Positions 10,395-19,400 of a stretch of DNA of 52,299 nt are shown here, one piece after another. The notes below the pieces were generated by a model. The model was not told the origin of the DNA and searched no databases. It saw only the letters and a program-made list of their open reading frames with translations. The stretch is from Lachnospiraceae bacterium (GTDB taxonomy: Bacteria > Bacillota > Clostridia > Lachnospirales > Lachnospiraceae): the NCBI GenBank assembly GCA_022797375.1, contig JAAWKM010000005.1, forward strand, positions 1 through 52,299, written 5' to 3'. The translations under genes and the position numbers were made by a program. Numbering within the stretch: the stretch's first letter is position 1; each line of letters starts with the position of its first letter.

Positions 10395-10574
10395 ATGCCG
10401 CAAAGAAAGATTGTATGCTTCCAGGGCACTTATGGCGCCGTCGGCGTTTATATCCTGTTTTAGATGTCCCAAAAGAAATATAATTTTCTTTTGGGACATA
10501 AGGATATTATGCGCCGCTACGTGAGCCATTGTAGCGGGAGCGTGCCCAGGAAGCATACAATTTCTTTGCGGCAT
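10395..10574 (+). repeat. Palindromic element family 1, copy B (expanded apical hairpin)
   Basis: ATGCCGCAAAGAAAGATTGTATGCTTCC pairs with GGAAGCATACAATTTCTTTGCGGCAT; core ATGGCGCCGTCGGCGTTTATATCC...GGATATTATGCGCCGCTACGTGAGCCATTGTAGCGGGAGCGTGCCC. Confidence 0.8.
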
Positions 10575-10647
10575 GGAACTGCGTACATAACCACAGCATT
10601 GCATTCATCTCTGCCAGGACACCAGCATGGCACATGGAGGGAAAGTA

Positions 10648-11916
10648 TTGGAGAAAAGGACAGATATTATTATTATTATTGGCGGTGGCGCTGCTGGCAT
10701 AATGGCAGCAGTGGCAGCAGCAGATGCTGGCGCCAGTGTTACTATTATTGAGAAGAATGAAAAACTTGGCAAAAAGCTTTATATAACAGGAAAAGGCAGG
10801 TGCAATATCACAAATAACAGTGATATACAGAACCTGCTTCTTCATGTTGTATCAAACCCCAAGTTCCTGTACAGTGCATTTTCTGCATTAAATAGCCAGA
10901 AACTAATGGATTTCCTGGAGGACAGCGGCTTAAAAATACAGACAGAGCGTGGCAGCAGGGTGTTTCCAGTTTCTGGAAAATCATCTGATGTTATTAAAAC
11001 TTTTAAGAGTGTACTTGAAAAAAGGAATGTCCAGATTTATTATAATACAGAGGTGCAGAGAATAAATACAGAAGATGGTACTTTTAAAAGTGTGGATGTC
11101 AAATATCTGGATGGAAGTGGCAGGAAAGGGACAGAAACAATAAGAGCAGATGCTGTTATAATAGCGACAGGTGGTGTTTCTTATCCATCCACAGGTTCTA
11201 CAGGTGACGGGTATAAATTTGCTGCAGATACAGGACATACTATTAAAGAAATATCGCCCTCTCTTGTGCCTGTGAATATTAAAGAAAGCTTTGCAAAGGA
11301 GTTACAAGGGCTTTCCTTGCGTAATGTAGAATTAACACTTATGGATGGAAAGAAAGTTTTATACAAGGAAATGGGGGAAATGCTTTTTACACATTTTGGG
11401 ATAAGCGGGCCATTAGTCCTTACAGCAAGCTGCTATATGTCAGGCAAAGATTTAAAAGGCATGAAATTTATAATAGATTTGAAACCTGCATTGACAAACC
11501 AGCAGCTAAATGAGAGAATATTAAGGGATTTTTCAGAATGTAGGAACAGTTCTTTTAAAAACAGTCTTGGAAGGCTTCTGCCGTCAAAACTTATCCCTGT
11601 TATTGTTGCACTTTCAGGAATTAATCCAGATAAAAAAGTTAATTCTGTTACAAAGCAGGAGAGGGCAGTGTTAGCAGACATTTTAAAAGGGCTTGTAATG
11701 ACACCAGAAAGCCTGCGTGGATATAATGAAGCTGTTATTACAAAGGGCGGGATTATGGTTAAGGAAATCAGTCCTGCAACAATGGAATCCAGGAAAGTTA
11801 AAGGAATGTATTTTGCAGGGGAAGTAATAGATGTTGATGCAATGACAGGCGGATATAACCTGCAGATAGCATGGTCAACAGGATTTCTTGCAGGAAAGTC
11901 TGCAGCAAAATTATAA
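10648..11916 (+). CDS. NAD(P)/FAD-dependent oxidoreductase (HI0933/YhiN family)
   Basis: IIIIGGGAAGIMAAVAAADAGASVTIIEKNEKLGKKLYITGKGRCNITN; GEVIDVDAMTGGYNLQIAWSTGFLAG. TTG start at 10648 after GGAGGGAAAG preferred over 10627. Confidence 0.93.
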   Translation: MEKRTDIIIIIGGGAAGIMAAVAAADAGASVTIIEKNEKLGKKLYITGKGRCNITNNSDIQNLLLHVVSNPKFLYSAFSALNSQKLMDFLEDSGLKIQTERGSRVFPVSGKSSDVIKTFKSVLEKRNVQIYYNTEVQRINTEDGTFKSVDVKYLDGSGRKGTETIRADAVIIATGGVSYPSTGSTGDGYKFAADTGHTIKEISPSLVPVNIKESFAKELQGLSLRNVELTLMDGKKVLYKEMGEMLFTHFGISGPLVLTASCYMSGKDLKGMKFIIDLKPALTNQQLNERILRDFSECRNSSFKNSLGRLLPSKLIPVIVALSGINPDKKVNSVTKQERAVLADILKGLVMTPESLRGYNEAVITKGGIMVKEISPATMESRKVKGMYFAGEVIDVDAMTGGYNLQIAWSTGFLAGKSAAKL

Positions 11917-11972
11917 GATGCACAAAAAACTGTGCAGTATAAAACATAAGGATGCACAGGAAACTGTGCAGG
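11915..11972 (+). promoter_or_regulatory. Two tandem small stem-loops (TGCACA..TGTGCA) upstream of cmk
   Basis: TGCACA-AAAAAC-TGTGCA and TGCACAG-GAAA-CTGTGCA, direct-repeat context. Confidence 0.45.
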
Positions 11973-11984
11973 AAAGAGGTAAGT

Positions 11985-12647
11985 ATGCATAATATAGCAA
12001 TAGATGGCCCGGCCGGTGCTGGTAAAAGCACGATAGCAAGGCTGGCGGCAGAAAAGCTTGGTTTTATATATGTTGATACAGGTGCAATGTACAGGGCTAT
12101 GGCTCTTTATTTTATAAGAAATGGTATTAGCAGTGATAATGAAACAGCAGTATCAGAAGCATGTAAGGATATAAATGTTTCTATAGAATACAAGGATGGG
12201 GAACAGGTAGTTATATTAAATGGTGAAAATGTCAATGCTTTTATAAGGACAGAACAAGTAAGCATGATGACATCAGATATTTCTAAATATACAGCAGTAA
12301 GGACAAAACTTCTTGATATCCAGAGAAATATTGCTGCTTCAGAGGATATAATAATGGATGGGCGCGATATAGGCACATGTGTACTTCCAGATGCAGAAAC
12401 TAAAATTTACCTTACTGCAAGTGCCGCTGAAAGGGCAAGACGCAGATATAAGGAACAAGAAGCACGTGGCATGGCATGTGATTTAGAAAAGCTGGAACAG
12501 GATATAATTAAAAGGGACAGGCAGGATATGGAAAGGGAAACATCACCATTAAGACAGGCAGAAGACGCTGTACTGCTTGATACATCAGATATGTCAATAG
12601 AAGATGCTGTATCTGCAGTTATTAAAATATACCAGGAAGGAAAATAA
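11985..12647 (+). CDS. cmk: Cytidylate kinase
   Basis: MHNIAIDGPAGAGKSTIARLAAEKLGFIYVDTGAMYRAMAL; MDGRDIGTCVLPDAETKIYLTASAAERARRR; RBS gaaagagg. Confidence 0.96.
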   Translation: MHNIAIDGPAGAGKSTIARLAAEKLGFIYVDTGAMYRAMALYFIRNGISSDNETAVSEACKDINVSIEYKDGEQVVILNGENVNAFIRTEQVSMMTSDISKYTAVRTKLLDIQRNIAASEDIIMDGRDIGTCVLPDAETKIYLTASAAERARRRYKEQEARGMACDLEKLEQDIIKRDRQDMERETSPLRQAEDAVLLDTSDMSIEDAVSAVIKIYQEGK

Positions 12648-12650
12648 AAA

Positions 12651-13499
12651 ATGCAAGTTACAGTTGCAAAAAGCGCTGGTTTCTGCTTTGGCGTCAAAAG
12701 GGCAGTGGATATGGCATATACAGAAGCTGCAAATGGCGGCAGGGTATACACATTAGGACCGCTTATCCACAATGAACAGGTAGTATCTGATATGGAGCGC
12801 AGGGGTGTGAATGTTGTAGAGGATATAGACAGCATTGAGGAAGGGGAAGATGTTACAATAGTTATACGTTCACATGGCATATCCAAAGAAACAGCCATGA
12901 AACTAAAAGAGAAGAATGTAAATATAGTTGATGCGACATGCCCGTTTGTTTCTAAAATACACCATATAGTAGAGGAAAAATCCAGTGAAGGTTATCATAT
13001 AATAGTAACAGGCGATGCAAAACACCCAGAAGTACAGGGTGTGTGCGGCTGGTGCAACAACTGTGCTGATATTATCGGAAGTGTGGAAGAAGCAGAAAAA
13101 TACAGCAATAATAAAGAACAAAAGATATGTGTTGTTTCACAAACGACATTTAATTACAAGAAATTTCAAGATATAGTTGATATTTTAGTAAAAAAGAGGT
13201 ATGATATACTTGTTATGAATACAATTTGCAACGCTACCGAAGAGCGTCAGACAGAAGCGGGTACTATTGCGAGGCAATCCGACGCGATGTTAGTAATAGG
13301 TGGAAAACATAGTTCGAACACTCAGAAATTGTTTGAAATATGCAAAGGAGTATGTCCGGACACATATTTTATACAGACACTTGATGACCTGGATTTGAAG
13401 AAACTTCAATCTTTTCGTAGCGTGGGTATTACTGCTGGGGCATCAACCCCAAATAATATAATTAAGGAGGTTCAATCATATGTCAGAAGTGAACAATGA
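12651..13499 (+). CDS. ispH: 4-hydroxy-3-methylbut-2-enyl diphosphate reductase
   Basis: AKSAGFCFGVKRAVDMAY, VIRSHGISKE, DATCPFVSKIH, GITAGASTPNNIIKEV. Confidence 0.97.
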   Translation: MQVTVAKSAGFCFGVKRAVDMAYTEAANGGRVYTLGPLIHNEQVVSDMERRGVNVVEDIDSIEEGEDVTIVIRSHGISKETAMKLKEKNVNIVDATCPFVSKIHHIVEEKSSEGYHIIVTGDAKHPEVQGVCGWCNNCADIIGSVEEAEKYSNNKEQKICVVSQTTFNYKKFQDIVDILVKKRYDILVMNTICNATEERQTEAGTIARQSDAMLVIGGKHSSNTQKLFEICKGVCPDTYFIQTLDDLDLKKLQSFRSVGITAGASTPNNIIKEVQSYVRSEQ

Positions 13500-14583
13500 A
13501 TTTGAACAGTTATTGGAAGAAACATTAGTAACAATCCACAATGGGGAGATTGTAGAAGGGACAGTTATCAGCGTTAAGGAAGATGAAATCGTTTTAAACA
13601 TTGGTTACAAAGCTGATGGTATTATTACCAGAAATGAATACAGTAACCAGTCAGGTATCGACCTTAGGGAAGTTGTAAAAGAGGGCGATACAATGAACGC
13701 TAAAGTTCTTAAGGTAAATGACGGTGAGGGACAGGTTGTCCTCACATACAAGCGCCTTGCGATGGAAAAGAGCAACGAACGCATAAGGGAAGCATTTGAG
13801 AACAAAGAAGTACTTAAAGCTCCTGTTTCAGCCGTACTTGCAGGCGGTTTAAGCGTAGTTGTTGATGAGACAAAGGTATTTATCCCTGCAAGCCTTGTGT
13901 CAGATACTTATGAGAAAGACCTTTCTAAGTATGCAGGACAGGAGATTGAATTTATAATTAGTGAATTTAATCCTAAGAAGAGGAGAATTATCGGTGACAG
14001 GAAGCAGCTTCTTGTTGCAGAGAAGAAAAAGCTCCAGGAAGAACTGTTCGCAAGGATAAGTGTTGGCGATACAGTAGAAGGTACAGTTAAGAACCTTACA
14101 GATTTCGGTGCATTTATTGATTTAGGAGGTGCAGACGGTCTTCTCCATATTTCTGAAATGTCATGGGGACGCGTTGAAAACCCTAAGAAAGTATTTAGTG
14201 TTGGTGACAAGACAAAGGTTCTTATTAAAGATATAAAAGATGAAAAGATTGCACTCAGCTTAAAATTTGAAGACCAGAACCCTTGGTTAAATGCTGATGA
14301 AAAATACAGCGTAGGTTCAGTAGTTAAAGGAACTGTTGCAAGAATGGCTGACTTTGGTGCATTTATTGAACTTGAGCCAGGTGTGGATGCATTATTACAT
14401 GTTTCACAGATTTCAAAAGAACATGTTGACAAACCATCAGATGTTTTGAAGACAGGCCAGGAGATTGAGGCTAAAGTAGTTGATTTTAACAAGGAAGACC
14501 ATAAAATAAGTTTAAGTATTAAAGCTTTATTAAACGATTCACAGACGGATGAAGAGCCTGCCGGTGAAGATGTAGCTGAGTAA
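13480..14583 (+). CDS. rpsA: 30S ribosomal protein S1 (four S1 repeats)
   Basis: S1 repeats VEGTVISVKEDEIVLNIGYKADGII..., VEGTVKNLTDFGAFIDLGGADGLLHISEMSWGRV, VKGTVARMADFGAFIELEPGVDALLHVSQIS; overlaps the ispH end. Confidence 0.95.
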   Translation: MSEVNNEFEQLLEETLVTIHNGEIVEGTVISVKEDEIVLNIGYKADGIITRNEYSNQSGIDLREVVKEGDTMNAKVLKVNDGEGQVVLTYKRLAMEKSNERIREAFENKEVLKAPVSAVLAGGLSVVVDETKVFIPASLVSDTYEKDLSKYAGQEIEFIISEFNPKKRRIIGDRKQLLVAEKKKLQEELFARISVGDTVEGTVKNLTDFGAFIDLGGADGLLHISEMSWGRVENPKKVFSVGDKTKVLIKDIKDEKIALSLKFEDQNPWLNADEKYSVGSVVKGTVARMADFGAFIELEPGVDALLHVSQISKEHVDKPSDVLKTGQEIEAKVVDFNKEDHKISLSIKALLNDSQTDEEPAGEDVAE

Positions 14584-14594
14584 TTAACTTTTTT

Positions 14595-14629
14595 CGCCAA
14601 TCCGTACAATGGACGGGTTGGCGTTTTTT
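14595..14629 (+). terminator. Rho-independent terminator after rpsA
   Basis: CGCCAATCCGT..ACGGGTTGGCG followed by TTTTTT. Confidence 0.9.
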
Positions 14630-14659
14630 GTCATATAAAATCCAGGGAGGTATAATAAA

Positions 14660-15439
14660 ATGGGTGATTATGAAAAATTTAAAACTAAAGTATACCAGCT
14701 TACCAAAATAGATTTAAGCTGTTATAAAGAAAGACAGATGAAAAGGCGTATAGACTCACTTATTTCTAAGAGGAAAATCACTTCATATGATGAATATATA
14801 AATGCTATTTCAAAAGACAAGGAGCTTCTTGATGAATTTGTAGCATATCTTACAATAAATGTTTCAGAATTTTATAGAAATCCTGAACAGTGGAAGCTGC
14901 TCGAAAATGAAATGTTCCCATACTTATTTGAAAAATTTGGCAGCAACAATGTAAAAATATGGAGTGCTGCATGTTCTACAGGTGATGAGCCTTATACGCT
15001 TGTTATGCTTCTTGCCAAATTTATACCTATGAACAGAATAAAAATTATTGCAACAGATATTGACAAGCAGGTGCTTGAAAAAGCCCAGATTGGAATTTAT
15101 GATGAAAAAAGTTTAAAAGGGCTTCCAAAAGAATACCTTACAAAGTATTTCACAAAAACAGGTACGAGAAGCTACCAGATTTCCGATGAAGTGAAGAAAT
15201 GTGTTGAATTTAAACAACATAATCTTTTAAAAGATACATACCCTACAGGCTGCAATATGATAGTATGCCGTAATGTAATGATATATTTTACAGAAGAGGC
15301 AAAAAGTGAAATATATAAGAAGTTCAATGCTGCACTTAAGAAAGATGGTATACTTTTTGTAGGAAGCACAGAACAGATAATTTCACCAGGGGAGTCAGGT
15401 TTTTCAACATTTAAATCATTTTTCTATAAGAAAATGTAG
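14660..15439 (+). CDS. cheR: Protein-glutamate O-methyltransferase CheR
   Basis: LTINVSEFYRNPEQWKLLENEMFPYL, IWSAACSTGDEPYTLVMLL, IIATDIDKQVLEKA, CRNVMIYF. Confidence 0.95.
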   Translation: MGDYEKFKTKVYQLTKIDLSCYKERQMKRRIDSLISKRKITSYDEYINAISKDKELLDEFVAYLTINVSEFYRNPEQWKLLENEMFPYLFEKFGSNNVKIWSAACSTGDEPYTLVMLLAKFIPMNRIKIIATDIDKQVLEKAQIGIYDEKSLKGLPKEYLTKYFTKTGTRSYQISDEVKKCVEFKQHNLLKDTYPTGCNMIVCRNVMIYFTEEAKSEIYKKFNAALKKDGILFVGSTEQIISPGESGFSTFKSFFYKKM

Positions 15440-15465
15440 TTTTATCCATTAGCAAATATTATTTC

Positions 15466-15627
15466 GTTACTATTCACAGCTACGCTGTTCATAGTAACAA
15501 GCAGCGCTTTCAGCGCTGAAAATGCACACATTTTGCTGAAAATCATGCAAAATGGCGCCATAAAACCCGTATTTTTGGCACAAAACATGCCAAAAATCCT
15601 CGAATTTCATTGACTGTGAATAGTAAC
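15466..15627. repeat. MITE-like family 2, complete copy with terminal inverted repeats GTTACTATTCACAG/CTGTGAATAGTAAC
   Basis: Perfect 14-bp TIRs; internal hairpins CAGCGC-TTTCA-GCGCTG and ATTTTTGGCA-CAAAACA-TGCCAAAAAT; second copy at 52201. Confidence 0.8.
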
Positions 15628-15635
15628 ATTATTTC

Positions 15636-15675
15636 CAGACTATCTGCATGGAGTAACCATGATAGTCTGGATTTT
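15636..15675 (+). terminator. Probable cheR terminator hairpin
   Basis: CCAGACTATC ... GATAGTCTGG ATTTTCTGTTTGTT. Confidence 0.75.
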
Positions 15676-15695
15676 CTGTTTGTTATTCAATAGAG

Positions 15696-16340
15696 ATGGC
15701 AGGAAGGGGCATGAAAGGATTAGAAATGCACAATATAAACAGCAATACTACTAATAATATAAATAATACCTGCAAAGAAACAAGGGCTCTTTTTACAGAT
15801 AGTACGGTCCGGGTTTACCAGGCATTTTCAAGTGAGATTGCAGATGAAACTGCCAGGCTTGGGACGTTTGGCAGGCATTTTAAAATGGAGAGGATGTCAT
15901 GGATTAAACCATCATTTCTCTGGATGATGTACAGGTCTGGATGGGCTTCTAAAGCAGGGCAGGAAAGGGTGCTTGCAATTGATATTAAAAGGACTGCATT
16001 TGACTATATTGTGAATAATGCAGTTGCGTCCACTTTTAATAAATCAGGCTGTACAGATTATAATGAGTGGCAGAAACAGGTAAAGCAGTCAGATATACGG
16101 TGCCAGTGGGACCCTGAAAGGGATATATATGGGAATCCGCTGGATTACAGGTCTGTACAGTTAGGGCTCCGTGGAAGTGCATTATACCAGTATGTACATA
16201 ACTGGATTATAAATATAGAAGATATTACAGTTTATGTAAAAATGCTGGCAGAAGAGAAAGAAAAAGGAACAGATATATCAGCAAAACTCCCAGAAGAAAG
16301 AATGTACAAGATATGTTATAATATGCCAGATAATATATAA
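15696..16340 (+). CDS. DUF4291 domain-containing protein
   Basis: VRVYQAFSSEIADETARLGTFGRHFKMERMSWIKPSFLWMMYRSGWASKAGQERVLAIDIKR matches the family as recalled. Confidence 0.85.
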   Translation: MAGRGMKGLEMHNINSNTTNNINNTCKETRALFTDSTVRVYQAFSSEIADETARLGTFGRHFKMERMSWIKPSFLWMMYRSGWASKAGQERVLAIDIKRTAFDYIVNNAVASTFNKSGCTDYNEWQKQVKQSDIRCQWDPERDIYGNPLDYRSVQLGLRGSALYQYVHNWIINIEDITVYVKMLAEEKEKGTDISAKLPEERMYKICYNMPDNI

Positions 16341-16358
16341 TAAAGGAGTAGCGGCAAT

Positions 16359-16421
16359 ATGATATTTGGCAGAAGGCAAAGCAGGAACCAGGCACGCTAT
16401 GGCATTCTATTGGTAAAATAA
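16359..16421 (+). CDS. Candidate 20-aa small protein MIFGRRQSRNQARYGILLVK
   Basis: ATG preceded by AAAGGAG at 10-nt spacing; stop codon adjoins a terminator hairpin. Confidence 0.4.
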   Translation: MIFGRRQSRNQARYGILLVK

Positions 16422-16454
16422 CACCTGCCATAATTATGGCAGGTGTTATTTTTG
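16418..16454. terminator. Bidirectional terminator
   Basis: AATAACACCTGCCATAATTATGGCAGGTGTTATTTTT, between convergent genes. Confidence 0.9.
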
Positions 16455-16472
16455 TATATTCTTGTTTATAAA

Positions 16473-19400
16473 TTATTCCAGGTATTTTCCCAGGATTTCA
16501 TTAAGCTTTATTACATCTATTGGTTTGGCAAGATGTTCGTCCATTCCTGCATTTTTGGAGTCTGCTATATCTTCTGCAAATGCATTTGCTGTCATAGCTA
16601 TAACTGGTATTGTCCTGGCATCATGCCTGTCAAGTGAGCGTATTGCTGATGTTGCTTCATAGCCATTCATTACAGGCATCTGTACATCCATAAAGATTAT
16701 ATCATAATATCCAGGTTCTGAAGCAGAGAATTTATTAACAGCTTCTTCGCCATTATGAGCTTCTTCTATCTGTATGCCTGTCATTCCAAGGATTTCTGCC
16801 GCAATTTCGCGGTTTATTTCATTATCTTCAACAAGAAGCAGTCTTTTGCCTGAATAATTGCTTTCCTTAACATTATCAAGTTTTAATGTTAAATCGTTAG
16901 TATCTGTATTATTTATAAGGTTGTTAAAGATTTTTGCCAGCCCTGATTTGAATACAGGTTTATTTAAGAACAGGTTAATTCCTAAACCTCTTGCTTCTGT
17001 TTCAATATCTGTTAATTCATAGCCAGATAAGATAATAACCAGGGTTTTGCCACCAGTTATGCTGTTAATTCCATTGGAGATTTCAAAACCTGTTATTCCA
17101 GGCATATCCCAGTCCATTATTACTGCATAGAAATCATTATTTTCTTCGTGCCTTTTATTCACAAGTTCCAGAGCTTCTATGCCAGAATACCTGTATTCAC
17201 TGTGCATTCCCATTTCATTAAGCATTTTGCAGATGGACTGGCATAAAAGCGTGTCACCGCCAGCTACAAGCACAGGAAGCCCTGGAAGCCTGTATGCAGG
17301 CTGTTCATGTTTATCCTGCAGTTTTAAGAAAAGGGTGATTGTGAATTTTGAGCCTTTGCCTTCTTCGCTTTTAACAATTATGTCACCATCCATCATATGT
17401 ATTATATTCTGGGTTATTGCCATGCCAAGCCCTGTTCCCTGTATCTTACTTGTTCTTACATCCTCAACCCTGGAAAATGGTTCAAAAATGTGTTCTATAT
17501 ATTCTGCTGGCATTCCAATGCCGTTATCCTCAAATATAAATTCGTAGTAACCTGTGGATTCATTATGGCTTGGTGCTTCTCTCACAGTAAGGATTATATT
17601 ACCATTGTCAGGGGTATATTTAACTGCATTACCCATTATATTTACAAATGCCTGTTGCAGACGCAGGCTGTCGCCAATTACATTTTCATGCTCTATATCA
17701 AAAATATGTACCTGTAAATTATGTTTATGTTTTTTAATCTGTGGATGTACCATTACCAGCAGGTTATTTATAAGCTCTGGAAGATTGAAATAATCTTCAT
17801 TAAGGCTTATTTTACCTGATTCAATCCTGCTCATATCAAGCACTTCATTAATAAGTGCAAGCAGATGCCGGCTTGAGGCATCAATTTTGACAAGTGAATC
17901 CTGGACACGTTCTTTGTCATCAATATGGGCTGTTGCAATTGCAGTCATGCCAATAATGGCATTCATAGGTGTGCGTATGTCATGTGACATCCTGGACAGG
18001 AAATCTGATTTTGCATTATTTGCCCTGTTTGCAGCATCAAATGCTTCTTTAAGCGCTTTATGCTGTTTGATTTCTTCCCTGGTAATTTTATCTACACAAC
18101 GTAAACCAAGAACCATAATATTTTCACCAATACCGGAACTTATACATACAAAGTGCATCTCAAAATATTCGCGGTTTTTGGAATCGGGCTTTGACTGGTA
18201 TCTTACTGTAAGGTCTTTCTCATTTTTAAAATGTTCTATAAGTGCATTCCTTTCAGAAAGAGCTGCTATATGGTCCTTATATTCAGGGAGTACAGATTTA
18301 TTTATATAATTATTCATAATATCTGAATATATATACTTTTCTTCTTTAGTATTAACACTGGAAATCCTGCCAGGGTTCTCAATAGCCTTTATAACAGTAA
18401 AAGAGTCTGTGTCAAGGTCTATATAATATACAGATTCATAATCAAGGCTTAATGCTGCCATAATACGTAATTGCTGTTCTTCAGATTTCTGGGCTTCTTT
18501 AATTACATGTGTCTGTTTCTGGCGTGTTTTGTAGATAATAATGCCAGCGGCGGAAGCTAGTAATAAAATTATAATAATAATCAGCAATATATACCTGGAA
18601 GGATATATATAATCTACAAAATCTACAGGCTTATATGTGATATTCAGGTTATTTTTTGTGGCATCACTAATATCGGTTTCAGTTAATATGCCTAAAGCCT
18701 TCTCCATAGCAGAATATATAGTTTTATCAATATCTTTAATGGCCACCATTGAAATACCAGAACTAAACCTGTAATTTTCCCATTGTACAAGTTCCGCAAA
18801 CCGTATATTTTTACACTGGTAACTGTATTCAATAGTATTTAGCAGTGTTGCATCTGCTTCACCTTTATTTACTGCAACAAGGCATTCCCTGGCTGTTTTA
18901 TAAAATTTGATATCAGGGTTTTTAAAATCATCAGGAAGGTTGTTTGTCCAGTATTTACGTGCTTTTGTAAGTGCAATACTGTATTTGGTGGTATCAGATA
19001 ATTTAAAATTGTTTTTAGTGACGAGAACAGTTTCATATTCCATAAAGGGGCTGGTAGTAAGGAAATTTCCATCCTTGGAAGTAATATTTCCAAAAGAACC
19101 TATGTAAAAATCAATTGTCCCATCTTTCAAAAGGTCTTGCCAGTATTTGCTGCGGTCTATGGGATAAAGGCTTATATTAAGGCCGGTTTCTTTCTTGATT
19201 TTATTCATAAGTTCAATGTAGATACCTTCATATCTGCCATTATCTGTAACATATGCAAGAGGTTCTGTCTTTTCATAAAAGCCTGCAATAATTTCTTGTT
19301 TATTAGTAATAAGCTGGCGTTCTTTTGATGTAAAAGCAGCATTACACCTGTTTGTGCCCATAAGGCAGTTTTTAAATACATCACCTATAAGGTCTGGTTC

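Noticed and set aside
10218-10604. ORFs 10218..10463(+), 10323..10604(-) and 10464..10751(+)
   Set aside because: Translations of palindromic element B and its flanks; no RBS or recognisable protein.
13908-14609. 233-aa antisense ORF opposite rpsA
   Set aside because: Ser/Leu-rich mirror of S1 repeats; the sense frame is unambiguous.
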